Source of the DNA: an uncultured Bacteroidales bacterium
GTDB taxonomy: Bacteria > Bacteroidota > Bacteroidia > Bacteroidales > UBA11471
Reading direction: 5' to 3'
DNA length: 64,000 nt
Assembly: GCA_947593515.1 (NCBI GenBank)
Contig: CANQDQ010000001.1
Span: 248,001-312,000, forward strand
The translations under genes were made by a program, and so were the position numbers. The notes under the pieces are model-generated. The model saw nothing but the letters and a program-made list of their open reading frames with translations. It made no database searches and was not told where the DNA came from. Positions 17,603 through 26,081 of the stretch are shown here, piece after piece. Positions within the stretch are counted from its first letter, which is position 1, and each line of letters begins with the position of its first letter.

Positions 17603-18529
17603 CTATTCAGCAGATGTATGCGCCGCTTTTTCCCGTTTGTTCTTTATCCAGAGCTGGGTGCTGTTCACGATATTCTGCCACACGACATACGAGGCAGGAC
17701 CTATCGAGGCGAGCGGGTGTACATAGGTAAGCGCCATCCATATCGCCAGCACGGTATTTTTCTGTCCCAGCGCCTGCCCGCCGGCAATGCGGTTGGCATA
17801 ACGCTGTCCGATGACTTTTCCTAAAATAAACTGCAAACCGCAGACAATCAGCGAGAACAACGCCAATAACAATTCTTCGCGCAGGTTGTCGCCGCCTTGT
17901 GCTATGATGAACGAGGCGGTGCGCCCCATGACGAAAGTGAGCGACACCGCCCACAAATAGAACGACAGACTTTGGCTCCGACTCAGCGCCTCGTGCGCTC
18001 GCGGCAGGAATTTTCCCATGAGAACGGCAACGACGAACGGCAGAATGAGCAGCGGCAGCACCTGCCGGCAAATGATAAGAAACGACGTGAGAAAATCGAT
18101 GTCGGTATGGACACCGATAAACGAAAAGATAATCGGCGAAAGAACCGCCACCGCCATATTGCTTACCAAACTATATGTCGCCAACGAAGCAAGACTGCCG
18201 CCCAGCATCTGCGTGATGACGGCTGCCGCCGTCGCCGTCGGGGCAAATACGCATATCAGCGTGCCTTCCGCCACCAACGGGTCGATGCCGCACAACAAAA
18301 AATAGATGCCCAGCCCGCCGACAACCTGTATCGCCAGCAGCCAACCGTGCAACCGTTCGATATGCAGGTGGCGCAACGACAGGCGACAGTAGGTTATCAG
18401 CAACATGGCGAAAATAAGCAGTTGCGTAATGAGGGGAAACATATCGTTAAGGTACGTGATAGGGCGGTAGAGCAGCGCACCGAGTATCATCGCCACCGGC
18501 AGCATATACACTTTCAGCTTTTGCAACAT
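17603..18529 (-). CDS. BASS-family (bile acid:sodium symporter-like) transporter
   Basis: The 308-residue protein is almost entirely hydrophobic, with nine or ten helices. The stretches CVFAPTATAAAVITQMLGGS and LVSNMAVAVLSPIIFSFIG match the crossed, broken helices of the bile acid:sodium symporter fold, and GGQALGQKNTVLAIWMALTY is the second inverted-repeat counterpart. Prokaryotic relatives move bile acids, pantoate or other organic anions with sodium. The substrate is not predictable here. The gene is monocistronic with a -7 box about 26 bp upstream. Confidence 0.8.
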   Translation of the reverse strand: MLQKLKVYMLPVAMILGALLYRPITYLNDMFPLITQLLIFAMLLITYCRLSLRHLHIERLHGWLLAIQVVGGLGIYFLLCGIDPLVAEGTLICVFAPTATAAAVITQMLGGSLASLATYSLVSNMAVAVLSPIIFSFIGVHTDIDFLTSFLIICRQVLPLLILPFVVAVLMGKFLPRAHEALSRSQSLSFYLWAVSLTFVMGRTASFIIAQGGDNLREELLLALFSLIVCGLQFILGKVIGQRYANRIAGGQALGQKNTVLAIWMALTYVHPLASIGPASYVVWQNIVNSTQLWIKNKREKAAHTSAE

Positions 18530-18554
18530 CGGAAAAAATCGTAAAAATCGGCTG

Positions 18555-18562
18555 CAAAGATA
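18555..18562 (-). promoter_or_regulatory. -7 box of the BASS transporter gene with flanking inverted repeat
   Basis: TATCTTTG on the minus strand (18562-18555) fits TAnnTTTG; no clear -33 TTTG is present. A 6-bp inverted repeat CGAAAC (18564-18569) / GTTTCG (18582-18587) lies where the -33 region would be and could be an operator. That is speculative. Confidence 0.45.
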
Positions 18563-18587
18563 GCGAAACTTTCATTATGACGTTTCG

Positions 18588-18745
18588 TCCGGAAAAGAAT
18601 TATTGTCGAAATTACACTTGATTGTTTTTCGTCGCATTCAAAATGAAAGCATAAAACAACTTACGGTTACAATTTATTAGCATCGCAAGTTTTAATATTA
18701 CAATATGAAAGTACGACAACTATTTCAAAATATTTTCTTGCAAAT
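18588..18745. other. A/T-rich intergenic DNA upstream of dapF
   Basis: Together with the promoters on each side this forms a 311-bp gap without a supported gene. It contains one copy (18637-18648) of the near-palindrome TTCAAAATGAAA, whose second copy (18821-18832) lies just before the dapF start codon. No other structure is evident. Confidence 0.4.
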
Positions 18746-18777
18746 TTTGTTTCGTGTTTACATTATGCATATCTTTG
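18746..18777 (+). promoter_or_regulatory. consensus promoter of dapF-dapL
   Basis: TTTG (18746-18749), 20 nt, then TATCTTTG (18770-18777) matches the Bacteroidetes promoter exactly. Transcription should begin near 18784, giving a 57-nt leader before the dapF ATG at 18841. Confidence 0.8.
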
Positions 18778-18840
18778 TCGAAAATAATTAGCAAAACGAA
18801 AGACAAACACAACTTTCGATTTCAAAATGAAAATTTGCTT

Positions 18841-19680
18841 ATGAGATTCACCAAGATGCACGGAGCCGGAAACGATTACGTTTATATAAACGGTATGACA
18901 GAAGCAGTTACCGCACCGGAGAAGCTCGCCGTGCGCATGAGTGATCGGCATTTCGGAATAGGCTCGGACGGACTGGTGTTGATACTGCCGTCGGAACGGG
19001 CGGACTTCCGTATGCGTATGTTCAACGCCGACGGCTCCGAAGCGCAAATGTGCGGCAATGCCTCGCGCTGCATCGGCAAATATGTATATGACAACGGATT
19101 GACAGACAAAGAGGAGATAACGCTCGAAACGGCAGCGGGCATCAAAGTGCTGCGGCTGACGGTGAAAGCGGGAAAAGTCGTTTCGGTGCGCGTGGATATG
19201 GGCGAACCCGTTTTGGAACCGCGCCGCATACCGGTAGCCCTGTCGGGCGAGCGGGCGATAAACGTGCCTCTGACCGTCGGGACGACGACCTATCGCATGA
19301 CGTGCGTGTCGATGGGCAATCCGCACGCTGTGATATTCGTTCCCCGTCTGGACGACATCGATATACACGCCGTCGGCGCAGCCGCCGAACGGCACGAGCT
19401 TTTTCCCGAACGCTGCAACATCGAGTTTGCCGAAATCGTATCGCCCGACGCAATACGCATGAGGGTGTGGGAACGCGGTGCCGGCGAGACGCTCGCCTGC
19501 GGCACGGGTGCGTGTGCCACCCTCGTGGCTGCCGTACTCGACGGGCTTACCGCCCGACGGGCTGTCTTGCGGCTCTTGGGCGGAGATATCGACATCGAAT
19601 GGAACGCCGCCGACAATCATGTGTATATGAGCGGCGGCGCCGAAACGGTTTTTGAAGGAGAATGGCTCTTGGGGCAATAA
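18841..19680 (+). CDS. dapF: diaminopimelate epimerase
   Basis: The start at [18 protein letters not shown] is canonical for DapF; an extended in-frame reading upstream crosses the promoter. The 279-residue enzyme has both catalytic cysteines, in [17 protein letters not shown] and [11 protein letters not shown]. It converts LL- to meso-diaminopimelate for peptidoglycan and lysine without a cofactor. The gap to dapL is 31 bp, so the two form an operon covering the last two steps from tetrahydrodipicolinate. Confidence 0.96.
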   Translation: MRFTKMHGAGNDYVYINGMTEAVTAPEKLAVRMSDRHFGIGSDGLVLILPSERADFRMRMFNADGSEAQMCGNASRCIGKYVYDNGLTDKEEITLETAAGIKVLRLTVKAGKVVSVRVDMGEPVLEPRRIPVALSGERAINVPLTVGTTTYRMTCVSMGNPHAVIFVPRLDDIDIHAVGAAAERHELFPERCNIEFAEIVSPDAIRMRVWERGAGETLACGTGACATLVAAVLDGLTARRAVLRLLGGDIDIEWNAADNHVYMSGGAETVFEGEWLLGQ

Positions 19681-19711
19681 AAATTTATGCAACGAAAAAG
19701 ATAGAAGCATT

Positions 19712-20944
19712 ATGGCATTAGTAAACGAACAATTTTTGAAGCTCACCGAAAGCTACCTTTTCACGGAGATAGCACGGAAAGTGAACGCTTATAAAATCAT
19801 ACACCCCGAAGCCCGCATCATACGATTGGGTATCGGCGACGTAACCCGTCCGCTGCCGCCGACCGTCATCGCCGCCCTGCACAAAGCCGTCGATGAAATG
19901 GGCGATGCAGCCACTTTTCACGGATATGGTCCCGAACAGGGTTACCGGTTTCTCATCGACGCCATCATCAAACACGACTTCGAAGCGCGCGGCGTACACA
20001 TCGACCCGACGGAAGTGTTCATCAGCGACGGCGCCAAAAGCGACACGGGAAACATCGGCGACATATTGAGCAAAGAAAACCGCGTGGCAATAACCGACCC
20101 CGTGTATCCCGTTTACGTTGATACCAACGTGATGGGCTGCCGCGCCGGAAACCTGCTGCCCGACGGACGGTGGAGCGACATCGCCTACATACCGTGCTGC
20201 GCCGAAAACAAATTCATTCCGGAGCTGCCGAAAGAGACTCCCGACATCATTTACCTCTGCTACCCCAACAACCCGACAGGAACGACTCTCACCAAAAAAG
20301 AGCTGAAAAAGTGGGTCGATTACGCGTTGAAAAACGACGTGTTGATTCTTTTCGACGCCGCCTACGAAGCCTTCATCAGCGAAAGCGACGTGCCGCACAG
20401 CATATACGAAATACGGGGCGCCAAACAAGTTGCCATCGAGTTTCGCAGCTTCTCGAAAACGGCGGGATTCACCGGACTGCGCTGCGGCTACACGATCGTA
20501 CCCAAAGAGCTGCGGGCATTCCGCCTCAACGGCGAGCGTGCCGACCTCAACCGCTTGTGGAACCGCCGGCAAAGCACGAAATTCAACGGCACCGCCTACA
20601 TCGTGCAACGGGCGGCAGAATCGATATACACCCCGCAAGGGCAGAAAGAGATACGCGCCAACATCGCCTATTATATGGAGAATGCCCGCATCATACGCGA
20701 GGGGCTTGCCTCAGCCGGACTCGAAGTGTATGGCGGTGTCAACGCCCCCTACATCTGGTTGAAGACGCCCGGCGGCATCGACTCGTGGAAATTCTTCGAC
20801 AGGCTGCTTTACGAATGCCACGTCGTGGGTACGCCCGGCGTAGGATTCGGTCCGGGCGGAGAAGGCTATCTGCGACTGACGGCGTTCGGCGAACGCAGCG
20901 AAGTCGAAGAAGCCGTGGAACGAATAAAAAATTGGAAGATATAA
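19712..20944 (+). CDS. dapL: LL-diaminopimelate aminotransferase
   Basis: The start at [17 protein letters not shown] is the usual DapL N-terminus. The 410-residue fold-type I PLP enzyme shows the Schiff-base Lys in [17 protein letters not shown], the substrate-loop GDVTRPLPP and [10 protein letters not shown]. DapL converts tetrahydrodipicolinate straight to LL-diaminopimelate, bypassing the acylated DapD/C/E intermediates. Its product is the substrate of DapF encoded just upstream. Three GGTAAAAA repeats follow the stop codon (20949-20977), and the leader of the nitrogen operon begins about 40 bp later. Confidence 0.95.
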   Translation: MALVNEQFLKLTESYLFTEIARKVNAYKIIHPEARIIRLGIGDVTRPLPPTVIAALHKAVDEMGDAATFHGYGPEQGYRFLIDAIIKHDFEARGVHIDPTEVFISDGAKSDTGNIGDILSKENRVAITDPVYPVYVDTNVMGCRAGNLLPDGRWSDIAYIPCCAENKFIPELPKETPDIIYLCYPNNPTGTTLTKKELKKWVDYALKNDVLILFDAAYEAFISESDVPHSIYEIRGAKQVAIEFRSFSKTAGFTGLRCGYTIVPKELRAFRLNGERADLNRLWNRRQSTKFNGTAYIVQRAAESIYTPQGQKEIRANIAYYMENARIIREGLASAGLEVYGGVNAPYIWLKTPGGIDSWKFFDRLLYECHVVGTPGVGFGPGGEGYLRLTAFGERSEVEEAVERIKNWKI

Positions 20945-20948
20945 TATA

Positions 20949-20977
20949 GGTAAAAAGGTAAAAAGTTTAGGTAAAAA
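20949..20977 (+). repeat. three GGTAAAAA direct repeats
   Basis: GGTAAAAA occurs at 20949, 20957 and 20970, immediately after dapL. Function is unknown. It may be a low-complexity artefact of A-rich initiation regions or a binding site for a regulator of the nitrogen operon downstream. I found no TAnnTTTG promoter box in 20945-21006. Confidence 0.4.
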
Positions 20978-20986
20978 AGATTGGTT

Positions 20987-21070
20987 ATGAAAACGAAAGA
21001 GGATTGCTTTTTTAAGTATTTGAATACACAGAGCCCCTTCGCGGGGACAACAGAGAGAACTATCGGATAA
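20987..21070 (+). CDS. candidate 27-codon leader ORF upstream of the nitrogen operon
   Basis: ATG at 20987 opens a 27-residue frame (beginning MKTKEDCFFKYLNTQSPFAG, ending ERTIG) that stops at 21068-21070. Its codons cover the 5' arm of the long leader helix and the first internal hairpin, so translation would melt both. No Gln, Asn or Glu run that would suggest classical attenuation is present. Whether it is translated cannot be told from sequence; the initiation region is the A-rich GGTAAAAAAGATTGGTT. Confidence 0.3.
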   Translation: MKTKEDCFFKYLNTQSPFAGTTERTIG

Positions 21071-21137
21071 TCAAGTGCCGCAGCGGCACCTTATCACAAA
21101 CAGGTTTTCAAACAGGATATTCAAATACATAAAAAAG
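21007..21137 (+). promoter_or_regulatory. folded leader RNA of the nitrogen-assimilation operon
   Basis: A long helix closes this segment. 21016-21026 (GTATTTGAATA) pairs perfectly with 21118-21128 (TATTCAAATAC), and after one A/A mismatch 21007-21014 pairs with 21130-21137, giving 19 base pairs. Inside are hairpin CCCC(34-37)/GGGG(43-46) with a TTCGC loop, and hairpin 21066-21095 (GATAA, then GTGCCG-CAG-CGGCAC, then TTATC). The 3' arm ends 6 nt before the start codon at 21144 and contains the purine-rich initiation region, so folding should block translation. It does not match a riboswitch class I know. A miniature inverted-repeat element is the alternative reading. Confidence 0.6.
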
Positions 21138-21143
21138 AGAATC

Positions 21144-21896
21144 ATGAAAGCAAAAACAATTTCATTAACGCTTATGGCATCGCTGCTGCTCGGTATGGCA
21201 AACGCAAAAGCCGAAGACATAACCCTGAATGCGGACAAAGGCTTTACCCTTTCGGTGGGAGCCGACCTCGTAAGTTCCTATGTATGGCGCGGCACCTATC
21301 AGACGGGAGCGAGCATTCAACCCTATCTGTCGTTCGACGCCGCCGGCTTTTCGGTAGGCGTATGGGGCAGCACCTCATTTGCCGGACTGGTCGATGCGCC
21401 CAAAGAGTTCGACCTCTCGGTTTCCTATGCGATAAAAGGATTTTCGATAGGGCTTACCGATTATTGGTGGACCGGCGAGGGCAATGCCTATTTCAGCGCA
21501 TGGAAAAAAGAGAAAGGCGAAACCGGAAACTGCCACTACCTCGAAGCCTCCGCCGGCTACGACTTCGGCGAGAGCTGCTCATTCCCGCTGACGATAGGGT
21601 GGAACACGGTGGTATATTGTCCGTTCGACAAAAACGATTCCGGCAAACAGCATTTCTCGACCTACATCGACTTGGATTACGGCTTCGACATCAAGGGAGT
21701 CGTCGATTGCAGCGTAGGCTTGGGCATCACCCCGTGGAAAGGTATGTATGCAAGCAGTTTCAATGTAATGGACATCTCGGCGAAAGTGGCGAAAACGTTC
21801 ACCCTTTTCAAAAACTTCGGCACGACGCTGTCGGTCGAAGCCATCTTCTCCCCTGCCAACGACGATGTATTCTTGGTATTCGGAGTTTCGTTCTAA
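21144..21896 (+). CDS. exported beta-barrel protein of the PII/amtB operon
   Basis: The 250-residue protein has a signal peptide (MKAKTISLTLMASLLLGMANA) and a body of alternating amphipathic strands ending in Phe (VFLVFGVSF), as outer-membrane barrels do. Early motifs LSVGADLVSSYVWRG and SIQPYLSFDAAGFSVGVWGS resemble the TorF-like putative porin family. It is the first gene of the nitrogen operon, 28 bp ahead of the PII gene, so a role in outer-membrane passage of ammonium or another nitrogen source is attractive but unproved. Confidence 0.7.
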   Translation: MKAKTISLTLMASLLLGMANAKAEDITLNADKGFTLSVGADLVSSYVWRGTYQTGASIQPYLSFDAAGFSVGVWGSTSFAGLVDAPKEFDLSVSYAIKGFSIGLTDYWWTGEGNAYFSAWKKEKGETGNCHYLEASAGYDFGESCSFPLTIGWNTVVYCPFDKNDSGKQHFSTYIDLDYGFDIKGVVDCSVGLGITPWKGMYASSFNVMDISAKVAKTFTLFKNFGTTLSVEAIFSPANDDVFLVFGVSF

Positions 21897-21924
21897 AATC
21901 ATGCAGAAATAAATTTAAGGTAAA

Positions 21925-22281
21925 ATGAAAAAGATTGAAGCAATTATCCGCAAGACAAAATTCGAAGACGTGAAAGATGCTCTGCTCGCAGCCGACATCG
22001 AGTGGTTTTCGTACTACGATGTACGGGGTGTGGGCAAAGCCCGTCAGGGGCGCATCTACCGCGGTGTGGTCTATGACACGAGCTATATCGAGCGCACGAT
22101 GATTTCCATCGTGGTGCGCGACAAAAATGTGGAAAAGACGGTGCAAGCCATCATGAAAGCCGCCTACACGGGCGAGATAGGCGACGGACGCATTTTTATC
22201 GTTCCTATCGAAGACGCAGTGCGCATACGTACTGCCGACCGAGGCGACATCGCCCTCTACAACGCGGAACAAGAGAAATAA
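21925..22281 (+). CDS. glnK: PII nitrogen regulatory protein (GlnB/GlnK family)
   Basis: The 118-residue protein has the PII fold: MKKIEAIIRKTKFEDVKDAL at the N-terminus, a T-loop (KARQGRIYRGVVYDTSYIE) with Tyr at or near the canonical modification position, and the C-terminal signature TGEIGDGRIFIVPIEDAVRI that binds ATP/ADP and 2-oxoglutarate. PII proteins report carbon/nitrogen status and gate AmtB; the adjacent amtB gene (39 bp downstream) is the expected partner. The T-loop sequence departs from the enterobacterial form, so uridylylation should not be assumed. Confidence 0.94.
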   Translation: MKKIEAIIRKTKFEDVKDALLAADIEWFSYYDVRGVGKARQGRIYRGVVYDTSYIERTMISIVVRDKNVEKTVQAIMKAAYTGEIGDGRIFIVPIEDAVRIRTADRGDIALYNAEQEK

Positions 22282-22320
22282 GTATCACTTTCAAGTATTA
22301 TTTTTAAGAAGAAAAAGGTT

Positions 22321-23694
22321 ATGAAAAAAATAGGTATGTTCATCGTTTTGATGACGATTACGCTCTTTACTTCGGGAGCCTCCGCACAAGAAGAGGCGGT
22401 CGCCGCTGCGGAAGAAACGGTGGCTGCACCGATGTCGATTGCCGAGCTGGCAACGTCGCTCGACGTGGTGTGGATGCTGCTCGCCGCCATGTTGGTGTTT
22501 TTCATGCAACCCGGATTCGCCTTGGTGGAAGCCGGCTTCACCCGCACGAAAAACACGGCGAACATTTTGATGAAAAACTTTATCGACTTCATGCTCGGTT
22601 CGCTGCTGTACTGGCTTATCGGATTCAGCCTGATGTTCGGCATCGGAGCTTTCGTGGGTATGCCCCACTTCTTCGACTTGGCGAAGATGGAGGAAATCAT
22701 CGACAACGGTCTGCCCATCGAGGGATTCCTCATTTTCCAGACCGTATTCTGCGCCACCTCCGCCACGATTGTTTCGGGAGCTATGGCAGAGCGCACCAAA
22801 TTTTCGATGTACCTGATTTACACCGTATGCATCAGCGTGTTGATTTATCCCGTTTCCGGACACTGGACGTGGGGCGGAGGCTGGCTGATGAACGGCGATG
22901 AAGGGAGCTTCATGATGAGCACTTTCGGCATCACGTTCCACGACTTCGCCGGTTCCACCGTCGTACACTTGGTAGGCGGCGCCATCGCTTTCGTGGGGGC
23001 AGCCATTCTCGGACCCCGTCTCGGCAAATACAAAGAGGGCAAGTCGCACGCCATACCCGGACACAACCTCACGCTCGGCGCACTCGGCGTGTTCATTCTC
23101 TGGTTCGGGTGGTTCGGATTCAACCCAGGTTCGCAGCTGGCAGCTTCGGGCGAAGGCAACTACACCGCCATTTCGCACGTGTTCTTGACAACCAATCTGG
23201 CAGCCTGCGCCGGCGGATTCGCCTCGTTGGTTACCAGCTGGATAAAATACGGCAAACCCTCCCTGTCGCTGACGCTTAACGGCATCTTGGCAGGATTGGT
23301 GGGCATCACGGCAGGATGCGACCTCGTATCGCCGGGCGGCGCCGTAATCATCGGCATCATTTGCGGCGTCGTGATGATACTCGCCGTCGATTTTATCGAC
23401 CACGTACTCAAAATCGACGACCCTGTGGGCGCATCGTCGGTACACGGCGTATGCGGATTTCTCGGCACGATTCTCACCGGTCTTTTCTGCACGACGAACG
23501 GTCTTTTCTACTGCGGAAGCTGGAATTTCTTCCTTGCCCAGCTATTCGGCTCGGTCGTCGTAGGAGCTTGGGCTGCCGGCATGGGATTCGTCATCTTCAA
23601 GGTTCTCGACCTCATTCACGGTCTGCGCGTTCCCAAACGCATCGAAGAAGAGGGACTCGACATCTACGAACACGGCGAATCGGCTTACAACTGA
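22321..23694 (+). CDS. amtB: ammonium transporter AmtB
   Basis: The 457-residue protein starts with a cleavable signal, then eleven helices of the Amt/Rh fold. FMQPGFALVEAGFTRTKNTA, TFHDFAGSTVVHLVGG (pore His) and ASSVHGVCGFLGTIL (second pore His) are diagnostic. It conducts ammonium across the inner membrane and is blocked by PII when nitrogen is plentiful; PII is encoded just upstream. It is followed by a stable intercistronic stem-loop before glnN. Confidence 0.96.
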   Translation: MKKIGMFIVLMTITLFTSGASAQEEAVAAAEETVAAPMSIAELATSLDVVWMLLAAMLVFFMQPGFALVEAGFTRTKNTANILMKNFIDFMLGSLLYWLIGFSLMFGIGAFVGMPHFFDLAKMEEIIDNGLPIEGFLIFQTVFCATSATIVSGAMAERTKFSMYLIYTVCISVLIYPVSGHWTWGGGWLMNGDEGSFMMSTFGITFHDFAGSTVVHLVGGAIAFVGAAILGPRLGKYKEGKSHAIPGHNLTLGALGVFILWFGWFGFNPGSQLAASGEGNYTAISHVFLTTNLAACAGGFASLVTSWIKYGKPSLSLTLNGILAGLVGITAGCDLVSPGGAVIIGIICGVVMILAVDFIDHVLKIDDPVGASSVHGVCGFLGTILTGLFCTTNGLFYCGSWNFFLAQLFGSVVVGAWAAGMGFVIFKVLDLIHGLRVPKRIEEEGLDIYEHGESAYN

Positions 23695-23700
23695 TTTTAC

Positions 23701-23724
23701 GGGGAGGGGTACGACCCTCTCCCC
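23701..23724 (+). promoter_or_regulatory. stem-loop between amtB and glnN
   Basis: GGGGAGGGG pairs with CCCTCTCCCC as a 9-bp stem with one bulged T and a TACGA loop, 6 nt after the amtB stop. The following CTCTTTATATG is only weakly T-rich, so partial termination or an mRNA processing/stability site is more likely than full termination. It would let glnN levels differ from amtB. Confidence 0.6.
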
Positions 23725-23769
23725 TCTTTATATGAAATAAACAACTCTCAAACATAAAGTAAAAAAGAA

Positions 23770-25956
23770 ATGAGTACACTTAGATTCAAATTGCTGGACG
23801 AGGCTTTCAAACGCAAAGCCGTCGTACTCGAACCGGAAGAAAAACGTCCGTCGGAATTTTTCGGCGAACACGTTTTCAACCGCGCCGCCATGGCGAAGTA
23901 TCTTTCCAAAAGGACTTACAATGCCATCATCGACGCCATCGACAACGGCACGCCGTTGAGCCGCGAATATGCCGACGGCGTGGCTACCGGCATGAAACAA
24001 TGGGCTATGGAACAGGGCGCGACCCACTATACCCACTGGTTCCAACCTCTTACGGGCGGCACCGCCGAAAAACACGACTCGTTCATCGAGTTTGAAAAAG
24101 GCGCCGTCATCGAGGAGTTTTCCGGTAAAATCCTTATCCAACAGGAGCCGGACGCATCGAGCTTCCCGAGCGGCGGAATCCGCAACACGTTCGAGGCTCG
24201 CGGATATTCGGCATGGGACCCCTCGTCGCCCGCATTCGTGGTAGGCGACACCCTCTGCATTCCCACCGTGTTCATCTCCTACACCGGCGAAGCGCTCGAC
24301 TACAAGACCCCGCTGCTGAAAGCCATCTCCGCCATGAGCGAAGCTGCCGTGAAAGTATGCCATTTCTTCGACGAAAACGTAACCAAAGTATTCTCCTATC
24401 TCGGTTGGGAACAGGAATACTTCTTGGTCGATGAAGCTCTATATGCCGCCCGTCCCGACCTCGTACTCACCGGTCGCACCCTCATGGGACACGACAGCGC
24501 GAAAAACCAGCAGCTCGAAGACCACTATTTCGGCTCCATTCCCACCCGCGTGCTCGCGTTCATGTCCGACCTCGAAAGAGAGTGCCTGAAACTCGGCATT
24601 CCCGTGAAAACCCGCCACAACGAAGTGGCTCCCAACCAGTTCGAGGTGGCTCCCATTTTCGAGGAAACCAACTTGGCAAACGACCATAACCTCCTGCTCA
24701 TGTCGCTGATGAAAAAAGTGGCCCGCCGCCACAACTTCCGCGTGCTTCTGCACGAAAAGCCTTTCAAAGGCATCAACGGTTCGGGTAAACACAACAACTG
24801 GTCGATGGGCACCAATACCGGCGTAAACCTGCTCGCTCCGGGCAAGAACGGCATGGAAAACCTGCAATTCGTTACCTTCCTCGTAAACGTGCTCATGGCG
24901 GTTTACAAACACAACGACCTGCTGAAAGCCTCTATCTGTTCGGCTACCAATGCCCACCGTCTGGGTGCGAACGAGGCTCCTCCCGCCATCGTTTCAGTAT
25001 TTCTCGGAAAACAGATTTCGGAAGTGCTCGACAAGCTCGAATCGGCAACGACCGATGAAGCTATCAAGATGGACCCGAAAGCCGGCATCAAAATCGGCGT
25101 AGCCCATATTCCCGAAATATTCATCGACAACACCGACCGCAACCGCACGTCGCCCTTCGCCTTCACGGGCAACCGCTTCGAGTTCCGTGCCGTCGGCTCG
25201 TCGGCAAACTGCGGCGCCGCCATGATCGTGCTCAACACCGCCGTAGCCGCCCAGCTCAACGACTTCTACGCCGAAGTCGAAAGCCTCATCGCAGCGGGCA
25301 CACAAAAAGAAAAAGCTATCTTCACCGTGATACGCAAATTGATAAAAGAGTGCAAAGCCATACGTTTCGACGGCAACGGTTACAGCGACGAATGGAAAGC
25401 CGAAGCCGCCCGCCGCGGTCTCGACTGCGAAACGAGCGTGCCTCTGAATTTCGATGCCTACCTGCGTCCCAAGAATGTAAAAATCTTCACCGACACGAAG
25501 GTAATGAGCGAAGTGGAATTGCAGTCGCGCTGCGAGGTGAAATGGGAAACCTACACCAAAAAGATACAAATCGAAGCCCGCGTACTCGGCGATTTGGCAA
25601 TGAACCACATCGTGCCCGTAGCCTCGCGCTACCAGTCGATACTGCTCGACAACATCGCCAAATTCAACGCCCTCTTCCCCGCCGATGAAGCCAAAACGCT
25701 TTCGGAGGAAGATACGAAGGTAGTACGCAAAGTATCGAAACATATCTCTACGGTAATCACCAAAGTCGATGCGCTGGTCGATGCCCGCAAAGTGGCGAAC
25801 AAAATCACCGACGAGCGCGAGAAAGCCATTGCCTACCACGACACGGTGGTGCCCTTGATGGACGAGATACGCTACCACATCGACAAACTCGAACTTATCG
25901 TCGATAATGAGATGTGGCCTCTCCCCAAATACAGAGAACTGTTATTCATTCGTTAA
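23770..25956 (+). CDS. glnN: type III glutamine synthetase
   Basis: The 728-residue length, the N-terminal FGEHVFNRAAMAKYLSK segment, the YLGWEQEYFLVDEALYAARP and VAPNQFEVAPIFEETNLA active-site stretches and FTGNRFEFRAVGSSANCGAA identify GSIII, the dodecameric glutamine synthetase typical of Bacteroidales. It makes glutamine from glutamate, ammonia and ATP in the cytoplasm. It lies between amtB and gltB, so ammonium uptake and GS-GOGAT assimilation are coupled in one transcription unit. Confidence 0.97.
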   Translation: MSTLRFKLLDEAFKRKAVVLEPEEKRPSEFFGEHVFNRAAMAKYLSKRTYNAIIDAIDNGTPLSREYADGVATGMKQWAMEQGATHYTHWFQPLTGGTAEKHDSFIEFEKGAVIEEFSGKILIQQEPDASSFPSGGIRNTFEARGYSAWDPSSPAFVVGDTLCIPTVFISYTGEALDYKTPLLKAISAMSEAAVKVCHFFDENVTKVFSYLGWEQEYFLVDEALYAARPDLVLTGRTLMGHDSAKNQQLEDHYFGSIPTRVLAFMSDLERECLKLGIPVKTRHNEVAPNQFEVAPIFEETNLANDHNLLLMSLMKKVARRHNFRVLLHEKPFKGINGSGKHNNWSMGTNTGVNLLAPGKNGMENLQFVTFLVNVLMAVYKHNDLLKASICSATNAHRLGANEAPPAIVSVFLGKQISEVLDKLESATTDEAIKMDPKAGIKIGVAHIPEIFIDNTDRNRTSPFAFTGNRFEFRAVGSSANCGAAMIVLNTAVAAQLNDFYAEVESLIAAGTQKEKAIFTVIRKLIKECKAIRFDGNGYSDEWKAEAARRGLDCETSVPLNFDAYLRPKNVKIFTDTKVMSEVELQSRCEVKWETYTKKIQIEARVLGDLAMNHIVPVASRYQSILLDNIAKFNALFPADEAKTLSEEDTKVVRKVSKHISTVITKVDALVDARKVANKITDEREKAIAYHDTVVPLMDEIRYHIDKLELIVDNEMWPLPKYRELLFIR

Positions 25957-25992
25957 ATTCAATTCTTACCAACTCCTTGCATAAGGAGACGA

Positions 25993-26044
25993 CCTGTTCC
26001 GGCAAACCGAATTTTTTGGGCATTCATTCGGTTTGTCGGGCAGG
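25993..26044 (+). promoter_or_regulatory. long stem-loop between glnN and gltB
   Basis: Three paired blocks are stacked with small internal loops: CCTG (25993-25996)/CAGG (26041-26044), CCG (25999-26001)/CGG (26037-26039), and a perfect 9-bp CAAACCGAA (26003-26011)/TTCGGTTTG (26027-26035). An AAGGAG sequence at 25983-25988 lies outside the stem. The stem ends 21 nt before the gltB start. No T-run follows, so it is probably a processing, stability or attenuation element. Confidence 0.6.
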
Positions 26045-26062
26045 TTTCAAAAAAACAATATC

Positions 26063-26081
26063 ATCATGCAACAAAGTAAAA
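26063..26081 (+). repeat. 19-nt repeat at the gltB start (copy 1)
   Basis: The sequence ATCATGCAACAAAGTAAAA spans the gltB start codon (26066). An identical copy lies at 30580-30598, between gltB and gltD. Confidence 0.7.

Noticed and set aside
18704-18790. A 28-codon ORF overlapping the dapF promoter (begins MKVRQLFQN)
   Set aside because: It covers the consensus promoter and shows no initiation context or protein-like composition.
20945-21006. Sigma-54 promoter for the nitrogen operon
   Set aside because: No GG-N10-GC arrangement of the -24/-12 type could be found; the actual promoter remains unidentified.
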